From assembly GCA_902766655.1 (NCBI GenBank), contig CACXEL010000417.1:1-14334 (forward strand): 14,334 bases of DNA. The letters run 5' to 3'. Below the pieces are notes generated by a model, which saw only the letters and a list, made by a program, of their open reading frames with translations, was not told where the DNA came from and ran no database searches. Positions 5,888 to 12,611 of the stretch are shown here, piece by piece. A program made the translations under genes and the position numbers. Source of the DNA: an uncultured Lachnospiraceae bacterium. GTDB lineage: Bacteria; Bacillota; Clostridia; Lachnospirales; Lachnospiraceae. Each line of letters starts with the position of its first letter. Position 1 is the first letter of the stretch.

Positions 5888-7348
5888 ATGAAGAAAGAAT
5901 GGACCCTTGAGGAGCGTTACCGTGTGCTTGAAGGCCCCGATGACGTGAAGGACCTCTATGCAGCCATTCAGAACTCCTGGTACCGGCAGAAATACCACGT
6001 CCAGCCGGTGACCGGTCTTTCCAGCGATCCCAACGGTTTTGCCTTCTTTGAGGGCAAGTGGCATCTCTTTTATCAGTGGTGCCCCTGGGGCGCCGTCCAC
6101 GGACTCAAGTATTGGTATCACGCCGTCTCGCCGGATCTGGTATCCTGGGACAACGCAGGCGTCGGCATTTATCCGGACACCTTCTATGACAACAAGGGCT
6201 GCCACTCCGGTTCGGCTTTCGCCTACGGGGATGACATGTACTTCTTCTACACAGGCAACCACAGGGATGAGAACTGGGTGAGAACGCCCTTCACCTGCGC
6301 GGCCAGGATGGACGAGGAGGGCAGGCTTGTCAAGCTTGAAAAGCCGCTTTTCGGCCCCAGGGAGGACTATGCCGAGCACCAGCGCGATCCCAAGATCATC
6401 TATGTTCCCGAGAAGAAAAAGTATTATATCTTCATCGGAGCCCAGACTCTTGACAAGAAGGGAACCGCCCTGATCTATGAGTCTGAAGAGTTGCTCGCAG
6501 GCTGGCGTTTTGCCGGCCAGCTCCACGTGCCGGGCTACGAGGACTTCGGCGGCATGTGGGAGTGCCCCTGCATCGTGAATATCAGCGGGAAGGATGTCCT
6601 CATTTTCTCGCCCCAGTACACGACGCTGCCGGGACGCGGGAACAGCACCAACCACAACGTCTACTTCATCGGCAAGATGGACTACGACACCCTGACCTTC
6701 ACGCCTGAGGGCGATTACCAGTACCTGGACTACGGCTTCGATTTCTACGCTGCCCAGTGCGCGGCCAACGTGGCCGACCCCGACAAGGCGATCCTGGTGG
6801 CCTGGATCGGCCTGCCGGACAACCATTATCCCACCGAGGAGGAGGACTGGGAGGGCAGCATGAGCCTGCCGAGAGAACTCAGGATCCGCGATGGGAAGCT
6901 GGTGCAGACACCGGCGGAGGGACTCATTTCTCTTAGGACCGGCGAAGCGGCCGCCGACGGCACGCTGCCGGATATCTGCGAGCTCGAGATCGCCTTCTCC
7001 GGCGGAAATGCGGACCTTGCCCTCTTCACCCGCCCGGACGGCTCAGGGGGTGTCACCCTCCACTACGACGAGGCGGCCGGCGTTCTGACCGTGGACAGAA
7101 GAGGTATGGACAAGCGCTTCAACGAGAAGGTTTTCGAGGTCCTGGACGTGCCTGTCGAGGGCGGTCTCAGGAATATCTCAGCCTACATCGACAGGTGCTC
7201 GCTGGAGCTCTTTATCAATGACGGCGAGCGCACCTTCACCACCCACATCTATCCGACGGAGCGCGAGCACGGCTGCAGGATTTCCGAGAACGGATGCATG
7301 AAGATCTACACGCTGAAGGCTTCCGTGACGGATGAATTTGTGATCTGA
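5888..7348 (+). CDS. GH32 beta-fructosidase / sucrose-6-phosphate hydrolase
   Basis: A 486-residue glycoside hydrolase family 32 enzyme that cleaves terminal beta-fructosides (sucrose, sucrose-6-phosphate or short fructans). The five-bladed propeller carries all three catalytic positions: nucleophile D47 in SSDPNGF, the transition-state stabiliser pair R166-D167 in QRDPK, and the acid/base E225 in MWECP. The residue before the DPNG motif is Ser where many members have Asn. The C-terminal beta-sandwich is recognisable from IDRCSLELFINDGERTFT near residues 435-455. There is no signal peptide, so it works in the cytoplasm on imported sugar. The start follows AGGAGG (5874-5879) by eight bases; an 86-codon upstream TTG extension covers the promoter and was rejected. 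No PTS gene is in the window, whereas an ABC sugar importer is, so hydrolysis of unphosphorylated sugar is plausible. Confidence 0.93.
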   Translation: MKKEWTLEERYRVLEGPDDVKDLYAAIQNSWYRQKYHVQPVTGLSSDPNGFAFFEGKWHLFYQWCPWGAVHGLKYWYHAVSPDLVSWDNAGVGIYPDTFYDNKGCHSGSAFAYGDDMYFFYTGNHRDENWVRTPFTCAARMDEEGRLVKLEKPLFGPREDYAEHQRDPKIIYVPEKKKYYIFIGAQTLDKKGTALIYESEELLAGWRFAGQLHVPGYEDFGGMWECPCIVNISGKDVLIFSPQYTTLPGRGNSTNHNVYFIGKMDYDTLTFTPEGDYQYLDYGFDFYAAQCAANVADPDKAILVAWIGLPDNHYPTEEEDWEGSMSLPRELRIRDGKLVQTPAEGLISLRTGEAAADGTLPDICELEIAFSGGNADLALFTRPDGSGGVTLHYDEAAGVLTVDRRGMDKRFNEKVFEVLDVPVEGGLRNISAYIDRCSLELFINDGERTFTTHIYPTEREHGCRISENGCMKIYTLKASVTDEFVI

Positions 7349-7498
7349 TCTGACTGGCAGGATGCGGCCGGGATGCGGAAGGCTTCCTTCAGGTGATGGA
7401 GGGGATGCGGCCCGGCCCGCCTGGCAGAACGCTTGATTACTGACAGAGGGCAGGGAAGCAGCAAGGCGGAAAGGCAGAAGCTCTCACACCTATCAGTG

Positions 7499-7517
7499 CC
7501 GCCGGCCAAAGGCGGCG
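7499..7517 (+). other. Leader hairpin upstream of the HAD phosphatase gene
   Basis: GCCGCC (7499-7504) and GGCGGC (7512-7517) form a 6-bp stem just before the ribosome binding site. The core CCGGCCAAAGGC (7502-7513) recurs in the leader of the SH3b gene at 8433-8444. The 186-bp gap between the GH32 and HAD genes shows no clear terminator or promoter, so read-through from GH32 is possible. Confidence 0.4.
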
Positions 7518-7534
7518 GAACGGAGAATATAATT

Positions 7535-8293
7535 ATGAAGAAAGTATTCGCGAGCGATTTCGACGGAACACTGTATTTCTACAAGGCAGAGGTGAAGCTT
7601 CCTCCGGAGTCTGTGGAGAAGATCAAGGAATTCCAGGCAGCGGGGAACATTTTCGGGCTCTGCACCGGCCGGCAGGTCGGTGGGCTCACGCCCTTTATCA
7701 GCGGCTTCTTTGATCCGGACTTTTACATCACCAGCACCGGCTCCAATATTGTGGACGGGAAGTTCGGCGCTATCCGCCGGCTGGGCGTCGACAGGGACGT
7801 GGTCGACCAGATCGTGAAGCTGGTCAAGCCCAGAGGCAACCGGATTTCCATCGATATCGATGGCGTGATCAACGTCTTCGAGGAGATGGACTATCCGGGT
7901 GCGTACAATGTGATCACCGGCATGGACGACGCCCCGGCCGGCATGGTCCACGGCCTTGGCATCCACTGCGAGACCCTGGAGGAGGCGGCCGCCCTGACCG
8001 CTGAGATGAATGCAAAATTCGGGGATGCCCTGAATGCATTCCAGAACGTCATAGAGGTGGACATTGCCCCCAAGGGATGCTCCAAGGGAGAGGGTGTTGA
8101 GGTGATCCGGAAATACTATGGGGACTGCAGGATCTACGGCATCGGAGACTCTCTGAATGACCTGCCTCTGCTCCTGGCCGCGGACGTTTCCTACACCTTC
8201 CCCTATGCGCCGGAGGAAGTGCAGCGGCAGGTGACCAAGGTCGTAGCCAACATCTCTGATGCCCTGGAGGACTGCATGCAGGATAAAATCTGA
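7535..8293 (+). CDS. Cof-type HAD-superfamily (subclass IIB) phosphatase
   Basis: A 252-residue haloacid dehalogenase-type phosphatase expected to dephosphorylate small phosphorylated metabolites such as sugar phosphates or cofactors in the cytoplasm. Motif I is DFDGT with nucleophile D8 and acid/base D10; motif II is CTGR with T44; motif III is K184 in GCSKGEG; motif IV is GDSLNDLPLL with the Mg-binding D205 and D209. The middle of the protein is the IIB cap that selects the substrate. The start at 7535 follows GGAG by nine bases and puts motif I at the usual distance from the N-terminus; 34 in-frame upstream codons lack a ribosome binding site. It follows the GH32 gene on the same strand and could act on hexose phosphates from the same pathway, which is inference. 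Confidence 0.9.
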   Translation: MKKVFASDFDGTLYFYKAEVKLPPESVEKIKEFQAAGNIFGLCTGRQVGGLTPFISGFFDPDFYITSTGSNIVDGKFGAIRRLGVDRDVVDQIVKLVKPRGNRISIDIDGVINVFEEMDYPGAYNVITGMDDAPAGMVHGLGIHCETLEEAAALTAEMNAKFGDALNAFQNVIEVDIAPKGCSKGEGVEVIRKYYGDCRIYGIGDSLNDLPLLLAADVSYTFPYAPEEVQRQVTKVVANISDALEDCMQDKI

Positions 8294-8385
8294 TAATTCA
8301 CAATTCGAATAGTCAGAGTTTATTAAGAAGTGTTTGCGGTTTTTGAATAATTATTATGATTTTCGAAAAACACCGGGCCGGGGAC

Positions 8386-8414
8386 TTGAAAAATGCCGCA
8401 ATGAAAGGTAGTAT
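8386..8414 (+). promoter_or_regulatory. Promoter of the SH3b-domain protein gene
   Basis: TTGAAA (8386-8391) and TAGTAT (8409-8414) are separated by 17 bp, giving a start near 8421 and a leader of about 75 nt. The preceding AT-rich stretch (8294-8385) after the HAD gene has only a weak bulged inverted repeat (about 8341-8376) and no clear terminator. Confidence 0.5.
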
Positions 8415-8432
8415 ATAGGGTAGAAGGGCTTC

Positions 8433-8447
8433 CCGGCCAAAGGCCGG
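8433..8447 (+). other. Leader hairpin upstream of the SH3b-domain gene
   Basis: CCGGCC AAA GGCCGG is a perfect 6-bp stem with a 3-nt loop in the predicted leader. It shares a 12-base core with the hairpin in front of the HAD gene at 7502-7513. No T-run follows, so it is not a terminator. Confidence 0.5.
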
Positions 8448-8495
8448 AGCATAATAATAAACAGTATGAAAACTGTGAAAGGAGGGAATTGTAAC

Positions 8496-9212
8496 ATGAA
8501 GAAACGTATCACAGCTTTGATGCTGGCCATTTTCATGGCTCTTGCCATGATCATGGTGGTTCAGCAGCCGGTATCTGCGGCTACGACCAAGGTCGCGACC
8601 ACCGCTGTCTACCTGAGGAACAAGCCGACCACCATTGGCAGCTATGCCAAGACGGTCGTCCCGGAGGGTGGCGTGGTCACGGTATATTCCACCAGCAACG
8701 GATGGAGCAAGGTCACCTACAAAAAGGGCAGCAAGACTTATGATGGCTACATCTGCGCCAAGTATCTCAAGAATCAGCCGTCAACTACGCCCAAGGAGGT
8801 CAGGACCATCGCCGAAGACCTCTACATGCGCAGCAGCAAGTCTACGGCCAGCTCCACCAACATCATCTATGTCCTGAAGAAGGGCGCCAAGGTCACGATC
8901 CTGGGCTATGAGGCGGATTACTGGGCAAAGGCTACCTACAGCTACAAGTCAGGCAGCAAGACCGTGACCAAGACCGGTTATATCCGTACCGGCCACTTTA
9001 CGGACGACAAGTCCCGCATGAGCAACTACTATGAGACGACGAGGACGGCGCTGAACCTGCGCAGCACCACCAGCACCGCCTCTTCTACCAACATTATCGA
9101 CGTCATCCCCAAGGGCAAGACCGTGAAGGTCCTTTCCTATGCGGGCAGCAACTGGTACAAGGTCAACTATAAGGGTAAAGTTGGCTTTGTCAAGGGCGGC
9201 TACTTCGAGTAA
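8496..9212 (+). CDS. Secreted protein with three SH3b domains
   Basis: A 238-residue exported protein. Residues 1-28 form a signal peptide (KKR, a long hydrophobic core, then PVSA before the cleavage site). Three bacterial SH3-type domains follow at about 31-92, 102-170 and 179-238. Each has a LRNKP/MRSSK/LRSTT-like opening, a W or Y plus KV strand, and a closing GYI/GFVKxxxF strand. Such domains usually bind peptidoglycan or other wall components, so the protein probably sits at or near the cell wall. No hydrolase or peptidase domain and no sortase motif are present. AAAGGAGG (8478-8485) lies ten bases before the ATG; an earlier ATG at 8466 would bury the signal peptide and was rejected. It has its own promoter and terminator and looks functionally separate from the sugar genes. 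Confidence 0.88.
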   Translation: MKKRITALMLAIFMALAMIMVVQQPVSAATTKVATTAVYLRNKPTTIGSYAKTVVPEGGVVTVYSTSNGWSKVTYKKGSKTYDGYICAKYLKNQPSTTPKEVRTIAEDLYMRSSKSTASSTNIIYVLKKGAKVTILGYEADYWAKATYSYKSGSKTVTKTGYIRTGHFTDDKSRMSNYYETTRTALNLRSTTSTASSTNIIDVIPKGKTVKVLSYAGSNWYKVNYKGKVGFVKGGYFE

Positions 9213-9240
9213 AGAAGAGCACTGATCAGTAAACAGGATA

Positions 9241-9275
9241 ACTGCCGGAGGATCCGATTCCTCCGGCAGTTTTTT
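9241..9275 (+). terminator. Rho-independent terminator after the SH3b-domain gene
   Basis: ACTGCCGGAGGA (9241-9252) pairs perfectly with TCCTCCGGCAGT (9259-9270) around a 6-nt loop. The stem ends in T and is followed by TTTTT (9271-9275). It lies 28 bases after the stop codon and is a textbook intrinsic terminator. Confidence 0.93.
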
Positions 9276-9346
9276 GCAGGCGTCGATTCAGTGCCCCGTC
9301 GGACATGACTGGGATGGGGCTTCCTGCCAATATAACAGAGGCAGGG

Positions 9347-9409
9347 AAAGAGGGAGGGCTCTTATTATCCGATCAATGGGACTTTGGATAATAAGAGCCC
9401 TCCCTCTTT
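9347..9409. terminator. Long 24-bp-stem hairpin between convergent genes
   Basis: Positions 9347-9370 and 9386-9409 are perfect reverse complements (24 bp) around a 15-nt loop. It starts seven bases beyond the LacI-family gene stop on the minus strand. The plus-strand side is followed by a U-rich tail (9407-9418), while the minus side has only three T, so it blocks plus-strand read-through best and may also end or protect the repressor transcript. It is an unusually long perfect stem for an intrinsic terminator. Confidence 0.7.
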
Positions 9410-9415
9410 CTATTT

Positions 9416-10414
9416 TTATACGGATTTACGGGTCACCAGATGGGTGCCGATCTGTACGTTCAGGGAGTAATGGGGCTTACGGTCCGTGAGTGATACGAGG
9501 CGTTGCGCTGCCATATGGCCCATGTAGTGATTGGGAACGTGAATGGTTGTCAGCGGGGGATCCACATAGGGGCAGACGTCCACGTCATCGAAGCCCACGA
9601 TGGCCACGTCGCCGGGGATCCGGTATCCGCATTCCCGGAAGGCCCGCATGGCACCAATGGCAATCTCATCGTTGTCGGCAAAGTAGCAGCGGGCCAGCTT
9701 GTCCCCGCGCTTCAGGATCTGGAGCATGTCGGCGTAGGCTCCTTCGGCGCTCACTGCCAGCGTGTGCGAAATGCTGTTGGAGAGGGAGAAGCCATAGTGA
9801 CGCAGAGCCTGCTGATAGCCTGCCTCCCGCTCCTCGAAATTGCGGATGTTGAAATTGGCCTTGAGGTGGCCGGGCTGCGCTCCGGTCCTCTGGACCAGGT
9901 GCTGGATGGCCAGGTGGACGCCCTCGCGGTTATTGATCTCGACGGAGTCGATCTTTGAGGACATAAAATGGTTGTCCAGGAGGACCAGCGGCACCTCCGA
10001 GAAGGCCAGGGGCATGAAATCCTCATGCTTCATTTCAGTGCCGAGGATGATGGCGCCGCTGATGCCCGAGTCGCCGAAGGATTTGAGGGTCTCTATGAGG
10101 TGATCGGTGGAGTAGACGTTGGACAGGTTCATGTGGGCGCCGAGGCCTGCAATCATATTTTCCGCCCCCTGCAGAAGGGGGTCGAAAAAGGAGTTGTTAA
10201 AGATCGCATTGCTTTTTCTGTAGAAAATGAAAGCAAAGGTCTTTTCGGGCTGCTGAAGGGCGGGGACAGTGTAGGGGCGTTCCACATTGTACTGCTGGGC
10301 GGCTTTTTTGATGCGGTTACGGGTCTCCGTGCTGACACCTGGCTTGTTGTTGAGGGCGAAGGAGACGGCAGTCTCGGACACGCCCAGAAGCTTGGCTAGT
10401 TCTTTGGCCGTCAT
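9416..10414 (-). CDS. LacI-family transcriptional regulator
   Basis: A 332-residue DNA-binding regulator. Residues 2-25 (AKELAKLLGVSETAVSFALNNKPGVS continues to 28) form the classic LacI/GalR helix-turn-helix. From about residue 58 follows a periplasmic-binding-protein-like sensor domain ending in IVGFDDVDVCPYVDPPLTTIHVP, a signature of the family. In most members sugar binding releases the operator DNA. It is transcribed divergently from the sugar ABC importer operon, the usual arrangement for a local repressor, and is therefore the likely regulator of that operon. The start at 10414 follows AAGGA by eight bases and puts the HTH at the extreme N-terminus. The inducer cannot be read from the sequence; the nearby GH32 suggests a fructoside. 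Confidence 0.93.
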   Translation of the reverse strand: MTAKELAKLLGVSETAVSFALNNKPGVSTETRNRIKKAAQQYNVERPYTVPALQQPEKTFAFIFYRKSNAIFNNSFFDPLLQGAENMIAGLGAHMNLSNVYSTDHLIETLKSFGDSGISGAIILGTEMKHEDFMPLAFSEVPLVLLDNHFMSSKIDSVEINNREGVHLAIQHLVQRTGAQPGHLKANFNIRNFEEREAGYQQALRHYGFSLSNSISHTLAVSAEGAYADMLQILKRGDKLARCYFADNDEIAIGAMRAFRECGYRIPGDVAIVGFDDVDVCPYVDPPLTTIHVPNHYMGHMAAQRLVSLTDRKPHYSLNVQIGTHLVTRKSV

Positions 10415-10493
10415 AAAAGGATTCCTTTGCGGGTGTTGCTTTCTGAAAAAGAATCATGTTTGAATGATGTGTTTAATCATCCGTTGGCACCTA

Positions 10494-10502
10494 TTGTAAC
10501 AC
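10494..10502 (-). promoter_or_regulatory. Promoter of the LacI-family regulator gene
   Basis: On the minus strand the element reads TGTTACAAT, an extended -10 with TACAAT at 10499-10494. A TTGAAT lies 20 bp upstream, too far for an ideal -35. The start would be near 10487, leaving a leader of about 72 nt. An ATGAT-N7-ATCAT repeat in that leader is too short to call an operator. Confidence 0.4.
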
Positions 10503-10512
10503 GGCTCCGAGA

Positions 10513-10554
10513 TTTAGCATTCAATTTAGTTCAATTTAGCCGAGAAAGGCTAAA
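10513..10554. promoter_or_regulatory. TTTAG repeat cluster and inverted repeat, candidate operator region
   Basis: TTTAG occurs at 10513-10517, 10525-10529 and 10535-10539, the last two within a tandem duplicate of TTCAATTTAG (10520-10539). The third copy opens an inverted repeat, TTTAGCC (10535-10541), 6 nt, GGCTAAA (10548-10554). The cluster lies between the divergent regulator and importer promoters, where the LacI-family protein would be expected to bind. The ten-base spacing places the copies on one face of the helix. Confidence 0.45.
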
Positions 10555-10561
10555 CCACGAA

Positions 10562-10597
10562 TTAAAATGTAGTTATCCGTTTGATAGAATTATTCTA
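10562..10597 (+). promoter_or_regulatory. Promoter of the sugar importer operon with overlapping palindrome
   Basis: TTAAAA (10562-10567), a 17-bp spacer, and TGATAGAAT with TAGAAT at 10585-10590 form an extended -10 promoter. TAGAAT T ATTCTA (10585-10597) is a perfect 6+1+6 palindrome covering the -10 and the start point, a good repressor position. The leader of about 55 nt contains a further hairpin. Confidence 0.5.
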
Positions 10598-10603
10598 CCA
10601 AAC

Positions 10604-10627
10604 CGGGGAAAGGGGTTCATTTCCCCG
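10604..10627 (+). other. Hairpin in the leader of the importer operon
   Basis: CGGGGAAA (10604-10611) and TTTCCCCG (10620-10627) form a perfect 8-bp stem with an 8-nt loop, ending 14 bases before the ribosome binding site of the first permease. No T-run follows. It may stabilise the 5' end or be a small regulatory structure. Confidence 0.45.
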
Positions 10628-10651
10628 CTGATCATGAGAAGGGAGGAAAAA

Positions 10652-11596
10652 ATGGCTGCACCAAAAGCATCAGATCAGGTCGGCAGCAAGATGGCAAAGT
10701 TCAAGAGATACTTACCCATGTACCTCATGTTCCTGCCGGGTGCGATCTACCTGATCATCAACAACTACATACCCATGGGCGGAATCATCGTCGCGTTCAA
10801 GCAGTACAATGCGCGCGCCGGCATTCTGGCCAGCCCCTTCATCGGCCTTCAGAACTTTGAGTTCCTGTTCGCCACGCCAGATGCCTGGGTCATCACCCGC
10901 AACACGATCCTTTACAACGTAGCTTTCATCGTCATCAACAATGTTCTGGGTATAGCCTTCGCGATCTTCATCTGCAATACTCTCTCCAAGAAACTGAAGA
11001 AGGTATATCAGAGCGCGATTCTCTTCCCCTATCTGATGAGCGCCGTCATTCTGGGCTACATCGTCTTTGCCTTCCTGAGCCAGTCCAACGGTATCGTCAA
11101 CAAGAGCATCCTGCCGATGCTCGGCAAGGACCCCATCAACTGGTATTCGGAAGCAAAGTACTGGCCCTTCATCCTGACGCTGGCAAACACCTGGAAGGGC
11201 GTGGGCTACGGCTGCCTGATCTACATTTCCACCATCAACGGCATCGATCCTTCGCTCTACCAAGCGGCTGAGCTGGACAATGCCACCAAGTGGCAGCAGA
11301 TCAGGTACATCACCCTTCCCTTCCTGAAGCCTGTTGTGATCACCCTGGTCATCATGAGCGTCGGCCGCATCTTCTTCTCCGACTTCGGTCTCTTCTACCA
11401 GGTCCCGAGAAACTCCGGCCTGCTCTACGCGACCACCAACACCATCGACACCTACGTCTACAGAGGCCTGATGCATTCCGGCAACGTGGGCATGTCGGCG
11501 GCGGCCGGCTTCTACCAGTCGGTGGTCGGCTTTATCATTGTTCTCGTTTCCAACCTGAGCGTCCGCAAGGTCAGCCCGGAAAATGCCATGTTCTGA
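10652..11596 (+). CDS. Carbohydrate ABC transporter permease, LplB/UgpA type
   Basis: A 314-residue inner-membrane permease of the CUT1 carbohydrate importer family, one half of the translocation pore. A cytoplasmic N-terminal stretch leads into the first membrane segment at about 21-40 (YLPMYLMFLPGAIYLIINN), with further hydrophobic segments near 86-109, 121-143, 172-196, 226-245 and the C-terminus. The EAA-loop that docks on the ATPase is LYQAAELDNATKWQQIRYI at 202-220, with Q in place of the usual E. The start at 10652 follows GGGAGG by five bases; a 75-codon upstream extension runs through the promoter region and was rejected. It is the first gene of a permease-permease-binding protein operon divergent from the LacI-family regulator, with 18 bases to the next gene. 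Confidence 0.93.
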   Translation: MAAPKASDQVGSKMAKFKRYLPMYLMFLPGAIYLIINNYIPMGGIIVAFKQYNARAGILASPFIGLQNFEFLFATPDAWVITRNTILYNVAFIVINNVLGIAFAIFICNTLSKKLKKVYQSAILFPYLMSAVILGYIVFAFLSQSNGIVNKSILPMLGKDPINWYSEAKYWPFILTLANTWKGVGYGCLIYISTINGIDPSLYQAAELDNATKWQQIRYITLPFLKPVVITLVIMSVGRIFFSDFGLFYQVPRNSGLLYATTNTIDTYVYRGLMHSGNVGMSAAAGFYQSVVGFIIVLVSNLSVRKVSPENAMF

Positions 11597-11614
11597 GGAA
11601 GGAGGGTGAGATAA

Positions 11615-12505
11615 ATGAGAGACAGACCAAATTCAGCATTCCAGATCGTGAGCAATATCATCATGATCCTCGTCGTTATCATCGTTGTCCTTCCCTTCCT
11701 GCTCCTCCTCATGTCCTCGCTGACCGAGGAGACGGTGCTGGTCGCCAACGGCTATTCCTTCTTCCCGCAGAAGTTCTCCGTTGCCTCCTACGCCTACATC
11801 GCCAAGTCGGGCGCCCAGATCCTGAGGGCTTACGGCATCACGATCCTGGTCACCGCCATCGGTACCGTCATCCACATCCTGCTGGCCTCCCTGATGGCTT
11901 ATCCGCTGTCCATCAAGAACCTGCCATTCAGGAATGCGCTGATGTTCTTCGTCTTCTTCACCATGCTCTTCAACGGCGGTATCGTTCCCTCCTACCTGCT
12001 CTGGGCCAACACCCTCAAGGTCAAGGACACGATCTTCGCCCAGCTTCTGCCCAACCTTCTCATGAGCGCCTGGAACGTCATGATGATCCGCACCTACTTC
12101 CAGACGTCCATTCCGGATTCCCTCTACGAGGCGGCTGAGATCGATGGAGCCTCCCAGTTCACCATTTTCCGCCAGATCGTTCTCCCGCTGGGCAAGCCGA
12201 TCCTGGTCACCATCGGCACCTTTGCCGGCCTTGGCTACTGGAACGACTGGACCAACGGCCTCTACTATATCGTCCGCAACCAGGACCTCTACAACATCCA
12301 GAACGTGCTGAACAACATGGTCAGCAACATCCAGTACCTGGCCCAGAGCACGACCTCCAACACGGCCGGCGCCCTGGCCGCCATCCCGACGACCGGTGTC
12401 CAGATGGCCATCGCCTTCGTAGCGATCCTGCCCATCATGCTCATCTTCCCGCTCTTCTCCAAGTACTACGCAGCCGGCATCACGCTGGGCGCTGTCAAGG
12501 GCTGA
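11615..12505 (+). CDS. Carbohydrate ABC transporter permease, YtcP/LplC/UgpE type
   Basis: A 296-residue inner-membrane permease, the second half of the pore. The first membrane segment is at about 10-33, and later segments lie near 74-98, 107-130, 141-159, 194-212 and 255-285. The ATPase-docking loop is a textbook EAA motif, YEAAEIDGASQFTIFRQIVLPL (171-192, given here in full because its residues define the family). The start is set by AAGGAGG (11599-11605), eight to nine bases before the ATG. Like its partner it belongs to the CUT1 group that imports oligosaccharides with a separate ATPase, which the window does not encode; Gram-positive CUT1 systems often share an MsmX/MsmK-like ATPase. 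Confidence 0.93.
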   Translation: MRDRPNSAFQIVSNIIMILVVIIVVLPFLLLLMSSLTEETVLVANGYSFFPQKFSVASYAYIAKSGAQILRAYGITILVTAIGTVIHILLASLMAYPLSIKNLPFRNALMFFVFFTMLFNGGIVPSYLLWANTLKVKDTIFAQLLPNLLMSAWNVMMIRTYFQTSIPDSLYEAAEIDGASQFTIFRQIVLPLGKPILVTIGTFAGLGYWNDWTNGLYYIVRNQDLYNIQNVLNNMVSNIQYLAQSTTSNTAGALAAIPTTGVQMAIAFVAILPIMLIFPLFSKYYAAGITLGAVKG

Positions 12506-12513
12506 TGGAAGTG

Positions 12514-12540
12514 AAAATGCAGACAGGGTGGCTGCATTTT
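12514..12540 (+). other. Intercistronic hairpin between permease and binding-protein genes
   Basis: AAAATGCAG (12514-12522) and CTGCATTTT (12532-12540) form a perfect 9-bp stem with a 9-nt loop, nine bases after the second permease stop. The 3' arm ends in four T, so it may act as a weak terminator or as a processing/stability element letting the binding protein be made at a different level from the permeases. Confidence 0.55.
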
Positions 12541-12557
12541 CGTCAACAGGAACCTTC

Positions 12558-12589
12558 GGGCAGCACATCTGCCCCGGGAAATGCATTTC
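12558..12589 (+). other. Second hairpin and palindrome in the binding-protein leader
   Basis: GGGCAG (12558-12563) and CTGCCC (12569-12574) form a 6-bp stem with a 5-nt loop. Four bases on, GAAATGCATTTC (12578-12589) is a perfect 12-base palindrome. Its ATGCA core matches both arms of the hairpin at 12514-12540, so alternative pairing is possible. The ribosome binding site follows at about 12600. Confidence 0.4.
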
Positions 12590-12611
12590 TCACAATATAA
12601 GGAGGAAACAA

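Noticed and set aside
5864..6826. 320-codon open frame antisense to the GH32 gene
   Set aside because: Shadow of the GH32 coding frame; the sense strand has all catalytic motifs and a proper ribosome binding site.
7353..7440. Possible terminator after the GH32 gene
   Set aside because: Only short GC-rich repeats such as GGAAG-G-CTTCC are present, with no stable stem followed by a T-run.
8341..8376. AT-rich inverted repeat after the HAD gene as a terminator
   Set aside because: The arms (GTTTTTGAA / TTCGAAAAAC) pair only with a bulge and a 14-nt loop and lack a GC-rich stem.
10427..10651. 75-codon N-terminal extension of the first permease
   Set aside because: Covers the divergent promoter region and leader; a clear GGGAGG lies five bases before the ATG at 10652.
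11633..12586. 317-codon open frame antisense to the second permease
   Set aside because: Translation is a run of Asp/Glu/His/Gly with no membrane or domain pattern; mirror of a permease gene rich in hydrophobic codons.
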